A stretch of 64,000 bases of DNA from Camellia lanceoleosa. Lineage: Eukaryota; Streptophyta; Magnoliopsida; Ericales; Theaceae. Position 1 is the stretch's first letter. Every line of letters starts with the position of its first letter. This document shows positions 11,046-23,813 of the stretch, piece by piece. The notes under the pieces were generated by a model. The model searched no databases, was not told the DNA's origin, and saw only the letters and a program-made list of their open reading frames with translations. Position numbers and translations under genes: made by a program. The DNA is taken from positions 125,279,429-125,343,428 of the forward strand of contig CM045770.1 of the NCBI GenBank assembly GCA_025200525.1, in the 5' to 3' direction.

Positions 11046-13245
11046 ATGGCACAAGGTTCGAAGAATTTGTGCGGTAACAGCGTTGAATCGAGGAATCGCC
11101 ATGCGTTGAGACCAAGATTGAAACGCAGCCCATCCGGGCGTCGCCTCACATCCAAATTTTTGGGACCCCAACCGAACTTTGACCCAATTCCTAACAAAAT
11201 TTGCAATGTCCAAGTCCTCGAGAAGGGTTGACTCAAGCCCAAGTTTTCAGACCCTTGGTGCAGCCTAATAAGAGGCGTTATCCCCTTGATGCTAATGACC
11301 TCGATCTGACCGCAGTGAAAATTGTGAACCTTGAGAAGCAATTCAAAAGGGCACATGGCCTTAACTCCATTCCCGACATTGAGGATGGGCACGCCGAGTC
11401 TACTGTACAGCTCCCAGACGGATTCAAAATGCCATATATTGACCGTTTCGACGGGTCTGGGGATCCAATGATACATATCCGACTTTTCTTGGATGTCCTA
11501 AAGCCGATGGGTCTGACTAAGCCACAAAACTCTCCTCAGACGGAAGAACCCCGCCGGTGTAGCGACCACTTGGTACACTAGGTTGGAGGACGAGTGAAGC
11601 AAAATCGAAGAATTAGTCGAGGCCTTTGTCGATCAATATTCCTACAATACCCAGTTGAAATGACCATCCAAGAGCTTGAAGCAACCCGCCAGAACCCAAC
11701 AGAGTCTTTTGTGAAATTTGTTGCGAGATGGAGAGCAAAGGCAAAGACAGATGAATCGCCTCTTCCGAGAGGGATCAAGTGCGATGATGGTGCGGAACCT
11801 CGAGCATGATATGTTGCGTAAATTGATAGTCGCTCAGTATTCACTTTCAAAAGTTTGCATGAACTGGGGTTCAGTCGAGAATCGTTCAACAATGGATCAT
11901 TCCTGCAACAAGTGAACCGACAAGGAGGGTGATTTCAAGGAGTACCAATGTCGAAGTAGCACATTTCCCTGAAACCAATACAACAATACCACCACCCAAC
12001 CCTTTTGCCAATTCAAGCTTGCAAATAGCCGACCCGAGCTCAGGCGTAACTTTCACCCTCTATATGAGCTTGACTAGCGCACTAAAAGGCTTGATGGAAA
12101 AAGGGCATCTCAAACCCTCAATCCTCAACCTCTTCCCAACCCACTCCCACTAGACATAACCCCTCAAATCTTTGTATCATCAGATGTACCATCGCTAGCG
12201 GGTCATGGCACCGATCTGTTACCGCCTTCGTCATGAGGTCCAAAATCTCATCGATAACCGGACGATAGCTCCACCGTCAGACCCCAATGACCAAACATCT
12301 CCTGCCTACCTCAATCTCATCCATATACTGCCACCCACCTATGACCCCAGCATATACATCACCCCGGCCCACCTACCCAAGCCTGAGGTGTTTATCCCGG
12401 AAAGCATGGACATATGCATGATGGATGCACCTGAATCCCAATCATCTCAAACCCGAGAACCCACTACTTCCGAGCTGATGGGAATGTTAAAAGATCTTCA
12501 AAGAACTGTGACCGATCTGGCCTCCGGGACATTGGCACCATCATCGACCACATCGCCTACCAGGGAGTTCATGTCAAAAGGCTCCCCAAGCTTGGGGCGG
12601 GCTACATCTGAGGAAGGCCAATCCCGTGGCAAAGTGGAAGCGAGTGGAAAGAATAAGGTAGGGGCAGGCATGGATCCCCATGAGCATCTTCTGTTGGCTG
12701 TTGAGGCTTTGAAAGCCGAGGGACTGAACAAAGAGCAAGTGCTCACAGTCGTTGCAAAAACTGTGGACGGCGTTTTCGCCACTCAAGTTGGGGGCAGTTT
12801 GAATCAAGGGGCAAGCCGGGAAAAGGGCCGTTGTACCAGAAGTGATCCTGTTAGCCCTAATCCTGCACTTAGAAGAGATCAGCAAACCAAAGCCAAGACT
12901 GCCAATCCCTTTATGGGTGCGCCAAAGAAAATCCACAAGCCTTGAAGTACCAACCCCGAGGTCGAGGGTCTTCCACGCCCACATGCCTTTATCAAAAGCT
13001 TTCCAAATCCTTGTTGAACAAGGGCATCTGAAGCCTCGAGCCACAACCGCTACCAAAGAACCTCCTCTCTCACAACCCAATGACTCATCATGCCTTCCAT
13101 CAAGAACCGCCATATGCTACTAATAATTGCTTCCGTCTTTCGCCATGAAGTACAGATCTATTTGACAACGGGGTCATCCTCCGCCGAGCTCAAAGAAAGT
13201 CTATCCAAGACCGGGTCAGTGAACTTGGGGGATAATGTTATATGA
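11046..13245 (+). pseudogene. gag: gag, frame-broken (whole unit)
   Basis: This is the capsid/nucleocapsid polyprotein of the array element. From the candidate start ATGGCACAAGG (11046) the frames carry, in order: a coiled N-terminal segment (VKIVNLEKQFKRAHG), the core capsid motif (MPYIDRFDGSGDP, HIRLFLDVL, then EAFVDQYSYN and MTIQELEATRQ, the retrotransposon gag fold), a first LMEKGHLKP to CYRLRHEVQNLIDN module (about 12085-12265), a Ser/Thr-rich linker with a helical segment (HEHLLLAVEALKAEGLN), and a second QGHLKP to Cys/His module (about 12976-13190). At least four frame changes separate these pieces, many beside CAG, CTG or CCG. The stop TGA at 13243-13245 follows the phrase GATAATGTTATA shared with the upstream unit. 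No pol follows. Capsid assignment is firm; the start codon is a guess. Confidence 0.75.
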
Positions 13246-16200
13246 ACGGGGGATGAACCACCTGCGGGCAGTGCTCGATCAACTCCAGACGTGGGAATGG
13301 CACGCACTGTTCTGAGCAATGTGTAAATACCAGTTTTTGTGCTTTCTGACTTGGGTATTGGGTCAGTTTTTGCTACTTTGTTTTGAGTCTGTCCTTTTGT
13401 TTTGAGTCAGTCTCTTTTATTTTGGGTCTGTCTTGTTGTGTCGAGTCAGTCCTGTTGTATAGGAGTCAGATGATTCCGTGGGGTATTACTCGACATCATC
13501 ATTTTTGTTTTCTTTGTCCTTTTGCTTTGTTTTGAGTCTGTTTCGCCAGTGGAGCCGCTTATGCCAACAGATCTTGAATGAAACAAAGAAGTGATTTCCA
13601 TACTCTCGATTTGTTTCGCCAGGTGCTAGTTATGCCGGATTTGAATGAAATGGCAAGCATTCCACCGCTTCTCTTGTGCCTTGAAGTCATTGTAATGACT
13701 CGAGTTTTTCAAAACTTTTGAACATGCGGTGAAAAACAAAGAGGAAGGAATTCTCGATTTGCAAAACTTTGATCAAACTGAGAGAAAGAAAGGCATGTTA
13801 AGCCCTTAATGAATGAAATCATGCTTGTTAGTGTGAGTACTGAGAAGGACCCTGGCTTTGATCCAGATTGATCCTACATTGTCTTCAGCGCGAGCGATTT
13901 GCCACTTTCTTAAAAACTTTCAAAAAAATATTTTGCGCGGTCCTGCGAAGACATGTGTGGAATCGCTCTTGAGATTGCGCAGCTTTTAGATCGCTTCTCA
14001 CCGAGACTCGACCCCTTTGCTTTCAAACCTTGAACTTGAATTGAAGGTTCAAAGGTCAATTACGATGTGACTGTGAGGCTGGCCAGATTTGAAGCAACCC
14101 TAACAAGAGGCACCAAAGTCGATCAAGAAGGTCGGACCTCATCAAGAAGCTTGCAAAGCTAGATCAAGCACCCTCGAACTAGGGGCAAAACGTCCGATGT
14201 GCTCAAGAGCGGAAGATGGATCCTTCTACGAGTCAATACAGCAGTCATTTTCCTGGATTCAGATGACCTCAGAATCTCAAACCATTCAACATGGACAAAG
14301 TTACACTTTTACCCTTTGAGAGGCTCGCTGGGCCGAAAACCCGGAAGGGCGACCCAGGCAAAAGTTAGAGCAAAGAAAAAAGAACAAAAAAAAAGAAGAA
14401 AAGAAAAAAAAAGAAAAATGCAAAAAAAAAAAGAAAAGAAATGAAAAAAAGAAGAAAAGAAAAATGTAAAAAAAAAAAAGAAAGAAGAAAAGAATTGAAA
14501 AGAAAAGAAAAACAAAGCTCGCAAGGTCGAAAACCTGCAACAGGCGCCTTGGCAAAAGTTAGAGCATAAAAAGGAGAGGTTAAATACCCGAGTGTACCTT
14601 AACCCCGAACTACGTAAGGCTTGATTCCCATCTTTGGGATACGAGGCAACTTCATTCAAGTCCACCAGAAACAATTCAAATTCAATTGTGTCCATGTGAT
14701 GGTTTTGACCATCTTTGCCTCCTCTCAGATCCGAGAGTCAGTTGTGTTCATCGCTCGAGGATCGACTACAATGTCTTCGCGGTGCCATTCAAACAAGGGC
14801 AACTTTCCGTTGCCATTCATGCGCCAGGTGCCGTTCAAACAAGGGCAACTTTCTTGCCATGCAACCCTCCTCAAGCAAGGCGCTTTTCTCCAGATTCGAG
14901 GTTGTGCATCTCAAGAGTAGGTTCCGCTTGTTGAGCATTGGCCGCTTGCAAAAATAGTTTTGAGAATTTTATCGAGGTTGACTAATTTTCTCGAAAATTG
15001 TTTCATTTTCCAAAACTGGACCATTTTCTTGGACCCAAAAAAGGAAAATTTTCAGTGCTCATAGCCTGAACTGCATGATTTCAAATCAAAAATCGAACAA
15101 ACATGTTAATCTAACTCTCATTTTGGTCAAAATTTTTTAGGAGAAAGCCAAAAACAAAAATGGTCAAAATGATGAACTAGGGGCACAGTTGAGTCAGGTG
15201 TTCTGTCTTTCCTCTATTATCACCATACTTGCCAGAAAAGGCACCATACTCGCCAAGAAGGGCACTCTACCTGCTAGAAAAGGGCACCACTGAAGCAAAT
15301 CACAAATGGGCTGAAAGCTCTCTCACATCCTCCAAGCAACGAGGTATCAAGCCAAGTGCGAAGCACGAACTAGAATGGGGCCAGACATTACACTCCCTCA
15401 TCTGGACAGATCTGCTCACGTCCAAACTCCCCAGCAGGGCATCATCGACCGATGTCAGCTGCAGATTTGCTACATACCCATTTGTAGCACAACCCCTCTG
15501 TGGGAGGACTTCACTAGCTGCATGCAGAAGAAAAAGGATCTAGCTGAATGCTAGGGGCCTGAGCCCACAACTTGCTGTTTATCCATCAACCACCCAGGGG
15601 AGGGATGAAAAATGAGAGATTGAAGAATAGAGAGATGTGCGATGAGAGGAAAAGTGAGAAAAGGGCTTTTTCAGAAAAACAGAGCTTGAGGGCCGAGTGA
15701 TGTGAGAACCACAAATGAGAAAGGGTGGGAAACACTACCCGGTAAAACAGGCTCCCTGTGCACGTCTGAGTGTCGTGTCTTTTTGTTTTATCTCGATCCT
15801 TGTTTTGAGTCGTCTCGAGTGTTACTCGATGTGTCTAGGTTGTGTGCCTTCTGTTTTCTTGTTGAGTCGTAGTGTGCTGTATTCAGTCGTAGGCTCAATA
15901 CCCAGTTGAGAACTTATGCTCACTCTCAATTTCAAAAAAAAATCATTTTGTGCTCCGAGTGCCGTGCCGTTCTCCACATTTGTGCAAAACAGAATTTGTT
16001 CTTTCAGAAAACCGCAGGGTTCAACCCAGGTCATGTGAGAACAAAGGAAACCAGACCTATCTCGGCTTATGAGTTTGGCCGCCAAGCAAAAGCAAAAGAG
16101 GAAAATGTCGGGCATCTGAGTTTGTTCCAACTTCAGTAAGTTCCGAGACTATATTCCGTGTGTACCTCTTCAGGTCTTGCCAATGTTCCGAAGTATGAGT

Positions 16201-17951
16201 GTGCCTCTACCTCAAGCTCAAAATCAAGTCTACCTCAAGCCAGAATGGCGATCGGCGTTCTCCCGAGTACCATTCTCGCCAGAGGCATCTTGGACGTGTT
16301 TGCGATGAGTTCCTAGGAGACCAACTGCGACGGTGGAAACTAGAGTTCGAATGGCCGTGGCCTAGAACGCAAAGGTTCGGGATTTCCGAGACTAAAGTCT
16401 GGTTTAAATACCAGAGGCGTGTCCTCGGCTTGAAATTTGTATGGAAGCCCCATAGGTTGAGATAGCGTGTATGCACCTCAATTCTGGATACTGAACCAAC
16501 CTAGTCCGTCACCCCGTTGGAGAATAGGGAAAGTTGTGAATATGATCAGGAAAACAAGCAGCAGCCGTAGCTCCTACGTACAGATGTTATCTCTCGCCAA
16601 TTTGAACAGGGTGTGCCCTTTTTAAGCTGAGCATGTTGTGAAGTCCTCTAAGAGGCAAATCAGGGGCACCAGAGTACGTATTTGCTGTCCCTCTATTGCA
16701 TAGAGTGCGAGCTTTCATATACACTGTTGTTGCATGCGTACCGCGCATCATTATGATTCATGCATAGAATATGCTTGTTTTCGATTCCGCATAGAATATG
16801 CTTTACCTGTTTCATGCATAGAATATGCTTGCTTTCAATATTGCATAGAGAATGCCCCCATACTTGCATAGAAGATGCATTTTATCACACTTTCTTGTGC
16901 ATTTTATCTCGCCAGACCGCCTTGTGCACTTACACTTTGTATCTCACTCTACTGTTTAGCGTGATCGCTACCGCTTAGTGCATTTCAAATCAATCGCTTG
17001 TTTAGCGATCGCTACCGTTTAGTGCATTTCAAATCAATCGCTACTGCTTAGCGATCGCTACCGCTTAGTGCATTTCAAATCAATCACGGTTTAGCGTATC
17101 GCACTATCTTGTGCATTTCAAATCATTCGCGCTTATTTTGCGCGATCGCACTATTTTGTGCGCTTTATCATTCGCTATCTTGCGACCTCAATCGCCTCGC
17201 TTTTGTGCGCTTTATCATTCGCGCTATCTTGCGACCTCAATCGTACTATTTTGTGCATTTACATTCGCGCTTATTTTGCGCACTACAATCGTGACTGCTT
17301 TTGTGCGATTAATCAATCGCGCTTATTTTGCGACCTCAATCGTGACCGTCTTGTGCATTTCAAATCGATCGCATTGCTTTTGCGATCGTGACTGCTTTTG
17401 TGCGGTTTATCAATCGCGCTTATTTTGCGACCTCAATCGTGACTGTCTTGTGCATTTCAAATCGATCATTGCTTTTATGATCGTGACTGCTCTTGTGCAT
17501 TTCAAAACGATCGTATTGCTTTTTGCGTGACCGCCTTTTGTGCATTTCAAATCAATCGTATTTGTTAGCGTATCGCACTATTTTGTGCACTATATATCAT
17601 TCGACCGGACGAATCGCGCAGGTATCGTATCTTCTCCGTGTGAGACGCGACGAGAATTGAATGATTCTCCGCATTCCTAACCGCATGAGATGTAGTTGTT
17701 TGCTTTGCATTCTTGCTTAAAAATGTTGCATCTATTTGTCAATACCTGCTTCATTACAGCTTGCCGCACTTGCATGATCATCTGGCTTCTTGCATATCAT
17801 TTGCATTTTGCCCCCTTGCCTGAGGGCACGCCTGCGGGCACATATCTTTGTTTATCTTGTATGATTGTCTAAGTCTTCGGCCTTGTCAAAAATGGGTCGT
17901 CTCTGGGCTTTGACATTCACTCCCGTCACTTCTTGACTTCCGAGTTCTGTC
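13246..17951 (+). other. Noncoding 3' internal region of the complete unit
   Basis: Same layout as 481-5117: polypyrimidine repeats, an A-rich tract (14365-14515), short palindromes and the hairpin-monomer array, then the purine tract. Again no protease, reverse transcriptase, RNase H or integrase motif is visible in any frame. That two units agree argues that pol is absent from the family, or was lost before the tandem array formed, rather than lost from one copy. Confidence 0.65.
16753..17590 (+). repeat. Hairpin-monomer arrays, second unit
   Basis: This is the counterpart of 3926-4770. GCATAGAATATGC palindromes come first, then degenerate monomers of the CGCGCTATTTTGCGC and GTGCATTTCAAATC type. 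Compared with the first unit many palindromes are changed at their CG and CTG positions (for example GCGCTTATTTTGCG in place of GCGCTATTTTGCGC). Confidence 0.75.
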
Positions 17952-17964
17952 AAAGAGGGGCAAC
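17952..17964 (+). other. Polypurine tract before LTR copy 2
   Basis: AAAGAGGGGCAAC, identical to the tract at 5118-5130, directly followed by TGTAGACACC. Confidence 0.75.
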
Positions 17965-20900
17965 TGTAGACACCCCATTTTTGACCGACCTTAAGACTCA
18001 GACGTCACCGGTTGAGTGCTCGGCGATGTTGCATCATGTGCTTGTTCAAGAGTTTCAGAGTCGCGGCCGTGCGCCCTGCCTCCGGACTCCCGAACCCTTT
18101 TCTCTACCTTGTCTCTTGCCATAACCAGGCTCGGTTTTCTGCTTTTTCCCGAGGGAAGGGAGTGGTCTCAGAGACTATCTCCGGTGGCCGTGGAGCTGCA
18201 TTTCGTGGTCAGAGGCCATTCTGCCCATTTCGAGCCGGTTCCGGTTTTGCTGAGTCAGCCGCGTGCCTCGGACCGCCCAACCATCTCCGAGTTCTCCGGT
18301 TTTTGGCATGTGCCTCTGTTTTAGTGTTCAGAGGACACTGGGGTCGCAGATGCCCACTTCGCAGCCGAACACCACTTCCGGTGCCCCGGCGACCCATTTT
18401 CGGGACCCCAAACCGAGCAGTTTTGGTCCCGAGCTTTCATTTTGCATCAGCCTTCTCCGGTTTTTGGCGGAGACCTCTGTTTTAATATTTCGAGGAACCC
18501 TGGGGCCCCCGATGCCCACTTCAGGTCAGATGCCACTTTCGGTGCTCATAGGGTTTTCGGACCCCAAACCGAGCGGTTTTGGTCCCGAGCATTCATTTCG
18601 CATCCATTTTCTCCGGTTTTTGGCGGTACCTCTGCTTTTGTCATTTCAGGACACTGGGTCGCAGATACCCACTTTTGCCGAACACCACTTCCGCAAGACC
18701 AGTTTCCATTTTCGGATCCCGATTGCTCGGTTTTGGCCTGAACGTTCATTTCTCATTAGTTTTGTTCAAACTTGGCGGTACCTCTGCTTCAACACCAGAA
18801 GATCACCGGGGTGGGAGGCCAGCAATTATCCCAGATAACCAGTTCGCTCCTCCCGGAGCCCGCTTTTTCACTTCCGCCAATGTTGAACACCTTGGGGTAT
18901 TTTCTTCCAACCAAAGTTACATATTTGTGATCGGGGACATGGGAGGACCCTACTAACCATCGGGTCGGCCAGAACCGTGAGTTTCATTTTTGGGCCTCTC
19001 CTTCAAGCTCTATGTTGTGGCTCTTGGTTCAATGTTGCCAAATTCGACCTTGGAACCTTGTTCTACATATGGAGGACACTTTGGTATGGTGGTCGGCCGA
19101 AATTGTGCCTTTCATTTTGGGCCTCTCCTTCAAGCTCTATGTTGTGACTCTGGTTCGGTTGCCAAATTCCGACCCCGGGGCCTTATTCTACACACATGGG
19201 AGGACACTCTTGTATGGTGGTCGGCCAGGAATTTTGAAGTTGGTTTTTTTGAGGTGGCCGGCCATAGGAGGTGGCTGGCCGGCCATGGTGGGTGGCTGGC
19301 CGGCCACCTTGAGCAAAATTACCTGGCCGGCCAGATTCTTGCTTTACAGCCTGTCCCAGCTGTCCGGATATCTTCCAACATATCCCGGGGCATCCGGGGG
19401 ATATTTCGGGAGGGAAAGGTTGGTGCTTTCTCCCTTTTACACCCCTTCTTGCCTCTTTGAAGGCCCCCCCCCCTTCTTCTTCAAGGTTGGAAAAAATCTC
19501 TTCAAGAACACCAAGGCAAAAACCTCCATCTCCATAGCTAAAAACTCCAAAAAGCTTCAAGTTCTTGCTTGATTCCTTCATCAACCCTAAGCCTCACCAT
19601 TCCAACTTCGATTCCAGCAGCAAGGAAGTGAATTTCAGAGATTGAGAAGCCACAAATCCAAGCCAAGAAGCAAAGAAAGACAAGTCTTCAAGGGTAAGTA
19701 TTCAAAACCAACTTTTAGGGCATTTTCTTGATCCTTTTCTATACTTTAATTGGTTGAGAATTGGGGCTCCGACCCTACTACTTTTGCTTAAAATGAGCCC
19801 TCTACAACTTTGTAGAAGGGCCCGACCTCATTTGGTGTTTGTATACACTAGTTCCTTCAATATTCTTCAAGTTGGTAACATTTTTGCATGCTAAAATTGA
19901 CCTATTTGTGTTGGTTTTGGGGTCCGACCCTACTGATTTTGTGCTTAAAATGAGCCTCTCTACAACATTGTAGATAGGCTCAACTTCATTTGGCCTTTGT
20001 ATCTACCACCTCCTTCAAATTTCATCAAGTGTGCCACTTTTTGCATGCAATTTTTGACCTATTTGTGTTTGGTTTTAGGACTTCGACCTCTACTGGTTTT
20101 AGTCTTATTTTGACCCCCTTTACATGTTTCATGAAGAAGGTTTGGTCATTTGGTGTATAGATTGCATGTCTTAGGTTATACCCTCTTGTGGCTTCATTTT
20201 TGCCTTCTATTTCTAGCATATTTGTCTTATGATTTAGAGGCTGCCATCTTCTGCATATATGCTTATTTTTGGGCCCTCTTTCATGTTGTAGAAGAAAATT
20301 TTTCTATTTGAATTTTCTATATACTACTTGCTTTGAAAATCCTCTCTTTTACCGTATTCTTGCGAGCTATCGTTGCCATATCTATGCTTGCATTTTGGCC
20401 ATGTTTATTACTGAAAAATGCCATATTTGGGACTGCCTTGCTACTGTTCTTGCTTCCATGATCATATTTTGCATGTATAGCATGGCTATAGGCCATTTCG
20501 GGGCTTAATTTCGTACTTTCGGGATGAATGCATGCTTCGGGTGTCGTTTCGATTTGTTTCGGGGCTGTTTTCCCCCTTATTTAGGTGCTAAAATTCCATT
20601 GCCATGCTTGCATATCATTTCCGCCATTCAGATCATTTTGCATTGCCTCGGTTTATGTAATGGGCACGCATTTCGAGGCACCCCATTCTTATCATTCCGG
20701 CCTATGTGAGTGTGGTTGAGGCCCTCTCATGTTGGCGTAAGCCCAATTCGCATTTTCATGCTTAGATATCATCGCCGACGGCGCTACCAGGCACGCACTT
20801 CGAGGCACTTCGATTTTATCCGATTTTCATTCTTTCATCATCGCCTCGATTTGCGCGCCTGTGGGCACGCGTTTCGAGGCACTTCGGTTTTATCCGATTT

Positions 20901-22951
20901 TCATTCTTTCATCATCGCCTCGATTTGCGCGCCTGTGGGCACGCACTTCGAGGCACTTCGATTTTATCCGATTTTCATTCTTTCATCATCGCCGGCTTAT
21001 GCGGTCCGCGGTGCACGCATTTCAAGGCACTTCGGTTTTATCCGATTTTGCTTCGTACATCATCGCCTCGGTTTGCGTGCCTGTGTGCACGCATTTCGAG
21101 GCACTCTGTTTTATCCGGTTTATATTTCATCATCGCCTCGATTTGCGTGCCAATGGGCACGCATTTCGAGGCACCCCATTCTTCTCATTCCAAGATCCTA
21201 TGTGAGTGTGGCCGAGGCCCCTTCATGTTGGTGTAAGTCCATCATTACATTTCGTGTCATTCATCGCCTCGGTTTTGCGTGCCGTGGACACGATTTCGAG
21301 GCATCTCGTTTCATAGCATTGAGCATGCTAGGTTGTATATTAGTTGCATTTCATGCATATCATGCATATCGCCGCGAAACGAGGTACATTCCAGACTCGA
21401 GTGACGGAGTGTCTCAATTCGACCACCGACACTCCGGATTACCCATGATGGAGTTAGGTTTTGTTGTAGCATTCATATGCATTCATCCCATATTGAGTTG
21501 TGCAATTCGATTCCTCGGCCATCATGCATCGATGTGCGTGATTGGTGGCACGAGGATCGAGGCATGCATATATTTGTGAAATACATTGCTATGCCCTTTT
21601 CACCGCTCTCTGCAAAGAAAATCAACAATCAACAACTTTTCGGAGGCTGGCACGCATTTCGAGAAAATTGCAAACAGAGGCTAATCAGGGCATCCCAGTG
21701 GATTTCTGCGCCAAGCAGCCCAGCATATACCATTCATCAGAAGCGAGGCAGTCCCTGGCTTGCACGCCAGTTTTAATTCTTTTGTAATTAATTTGTTAAT
21801 TAATTAGAATTTGTATTATTTCGGACTGTATATTCTTTTATTCGGGTTTGTATTATTATTTATTCGGACCCTCTGCGCGAGGGCATAAATGTAATAAGGG
21901 TGTGTGAGTGTGATGTATGTCTTCCAACCCCCATTTCTTTCTCCCTTTTATTTATCCGCTTTGGATGGTTAGATATAGGGCATATTTCGATTAGCATACA
22001 GTATGACAGCATGTTTGCATCATTCATCTGTATTGCATGCATCGGGCTCGGCGCATCATACAAACTGCATTTGTATTTCAATTCTAAGTTGAATACATGT
22101 TAGCCGTTGCATTTCATATGTCATCTTTAGAATAGCCGAGCCTGTTATAGTTGTATTTTTGCATGTGTTGCATTAGGCATTCTGTATATTTTAGGATCAT
22201 GCATGATTTCTAATCAGTTTTCTGTTTTGGCTGGGAGTACTAGGTGAGTTTTATGCTTTAGCATCCTTGCATGCGTGTGAGTGTTGCCATGATAGCATGC
22301 TTGCCATGAGGCTAACTGCTTATGTGATATAACTGCCTTGAATGCCTGTGGGTGGAGGTTGAGTTATCTGAATCGGGACAATGCGCTGACTGTTTGTTTT
22401 AAGCCCACTAGATAGTGGCAAAATCATGTTTTCTAAGCCCACCGAGGGTGGCAAATCCAAGATTTTAGCCTACTGCGGGTAGCACCTTCACAATTTTCAA
22501 ACAAACAAACACGAAATGTTTTGTTCCAATTGAGACGCCCATTTATACTTGTTTGTCATGAGCATCACATAGTAATCTAGGCTAATAACCGGGATAAGAA
22601 CTCACAATGTTTTCAAAAATAGATATCATGGTTAGTAGAGGCGGTCTTTGATCGGCGAGAGGGGTGCTCACGATGTGACCTTTCCCTAATCGCACCCAAG
22701 TTCCCGAGCCAACTTTGGTGATGATGGACACGTGGCCTTTTGGCACCGAGTCGGGGTTTCCTAAATTTCCCATTTTAAAATATTTAGGTGGCGACTCATT
22801 ATCCGCAAAGCGATCCATGTTTGGCACTTCTTTCAAAAAATCTGTTTTCCTTCAAAACGATTTGCCAGATTGGGACTCTTTGGTTCAAGATTTGGAACCG
22901 CAACAAAATCGAGTCCGAGCTGTAGCGAGGCCCCCCGCGGGCGTTGTTACA
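17965..22951 (+). mobile_element. Long terminal repeat, copy 2 (4987 bases)
   Basis: Collinear with LTR copy 1. It starts TGTAGACACC and ends ...GCGTTGTTACA, five bases before the primer-binding site. Identity to copy 1 is patchy: the stretch after the probable transcription start (about 19563-19760) is essentially identical to 6772-6970, while 17965-19300 and the repeat arrays differ by many 1-4 base indels. An AT-rich part (21775-21900) with TTAATTAATTTGTTAATTAATT is kept in both copies. Because internal sequence lies on both sides, it is a junction LTR shared by two units, and no target duplication can be read. Confidence 0.85.
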
Positions 22952-22956
22952 GTTTC

Positions 22957-22974
22957 TGGCGACTCTGCTGGGGA
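22957..22974 (+). other. Primer-binding site (Ogre/Tat type)
   Basis: TGGCGACTCTGCTGGGGA follows the LTR end by five bases. It begins TGG, as required to pair with the CCA end of a tRNA, and matches the tRNA-Arg-type primer site I associate with Ogre-like elements. The tRNA identity is from memory and was not checked against a tRNA set. Confidence 0.7.
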
Positions 22975-23813
22975 TTTAGAGAACTTGACTCGAACTCATG
23001 ATATCTAGTTTTGACTACGCTTGTGTGTTTCTTTGCATTGCATTTGCATTGGTGCGCCTAGGACACCGTGTTTGCCATCTGCTATTCCTGAGCGGTTTGC
23101 CGGAGGCTTGTCTTGTCAAGGCATGTCCATAAGGCTGACCGGTTACGGGCTCTGCCAGTATGGGAACACAAACCCCGGTTTTGCCGGGGCACCCTTTTTG
23201 ACCATTCGACCTAGTGCATATTCGGATCCATAGTGACCATTCCAAACTAGGACATGTTGCTTACCCGTTTATAGGTTGTTTGAAGCATTGCGTCGTAGTG
23301 AACCCCTAGTTCTGACGAAATAGGACAGAAACCCTACCCCAACATAGGGGTGTTTTGGCTCTCACTTACTGTTATGTGCTTGTTAGAGTGCGCCTCACAG
23401 GAATGCATGTATCGGTTTATGAGTTTGAGCATCAGCGGGCACCAATTCAAGATTTTGGGTAGTGTCACTGCGGGCATCGAGATTTGGTGGAATCGGTTTT
23501 ACGAGGGTATCACTTCTGACGAAATTTTAGGGCAGAATTGAGAGAGCACACTCATTCGGCTTTGTTCAGATTCTGCTCGTGAAATCGGCCGAGATGCTAC
23601 ATGTTTTCTCTTTGCTAGGTAGTCCCGAACCATAGCTTTAGAAGGCTCCACTATCCCCGGTACATTGGACTAGTCTTGATAGACCGGATTAGGTCGAAAT
23701 TCAATTCAAGGAAACCGTGTTCTTCACGAGGCAAGGCAAAGAAAGGCTGGGGCTCTCCGGTTCATCTGATCCGTCACCATCAACATCACCTTTGTTCGGA
23801 CTCAACGACCGTG

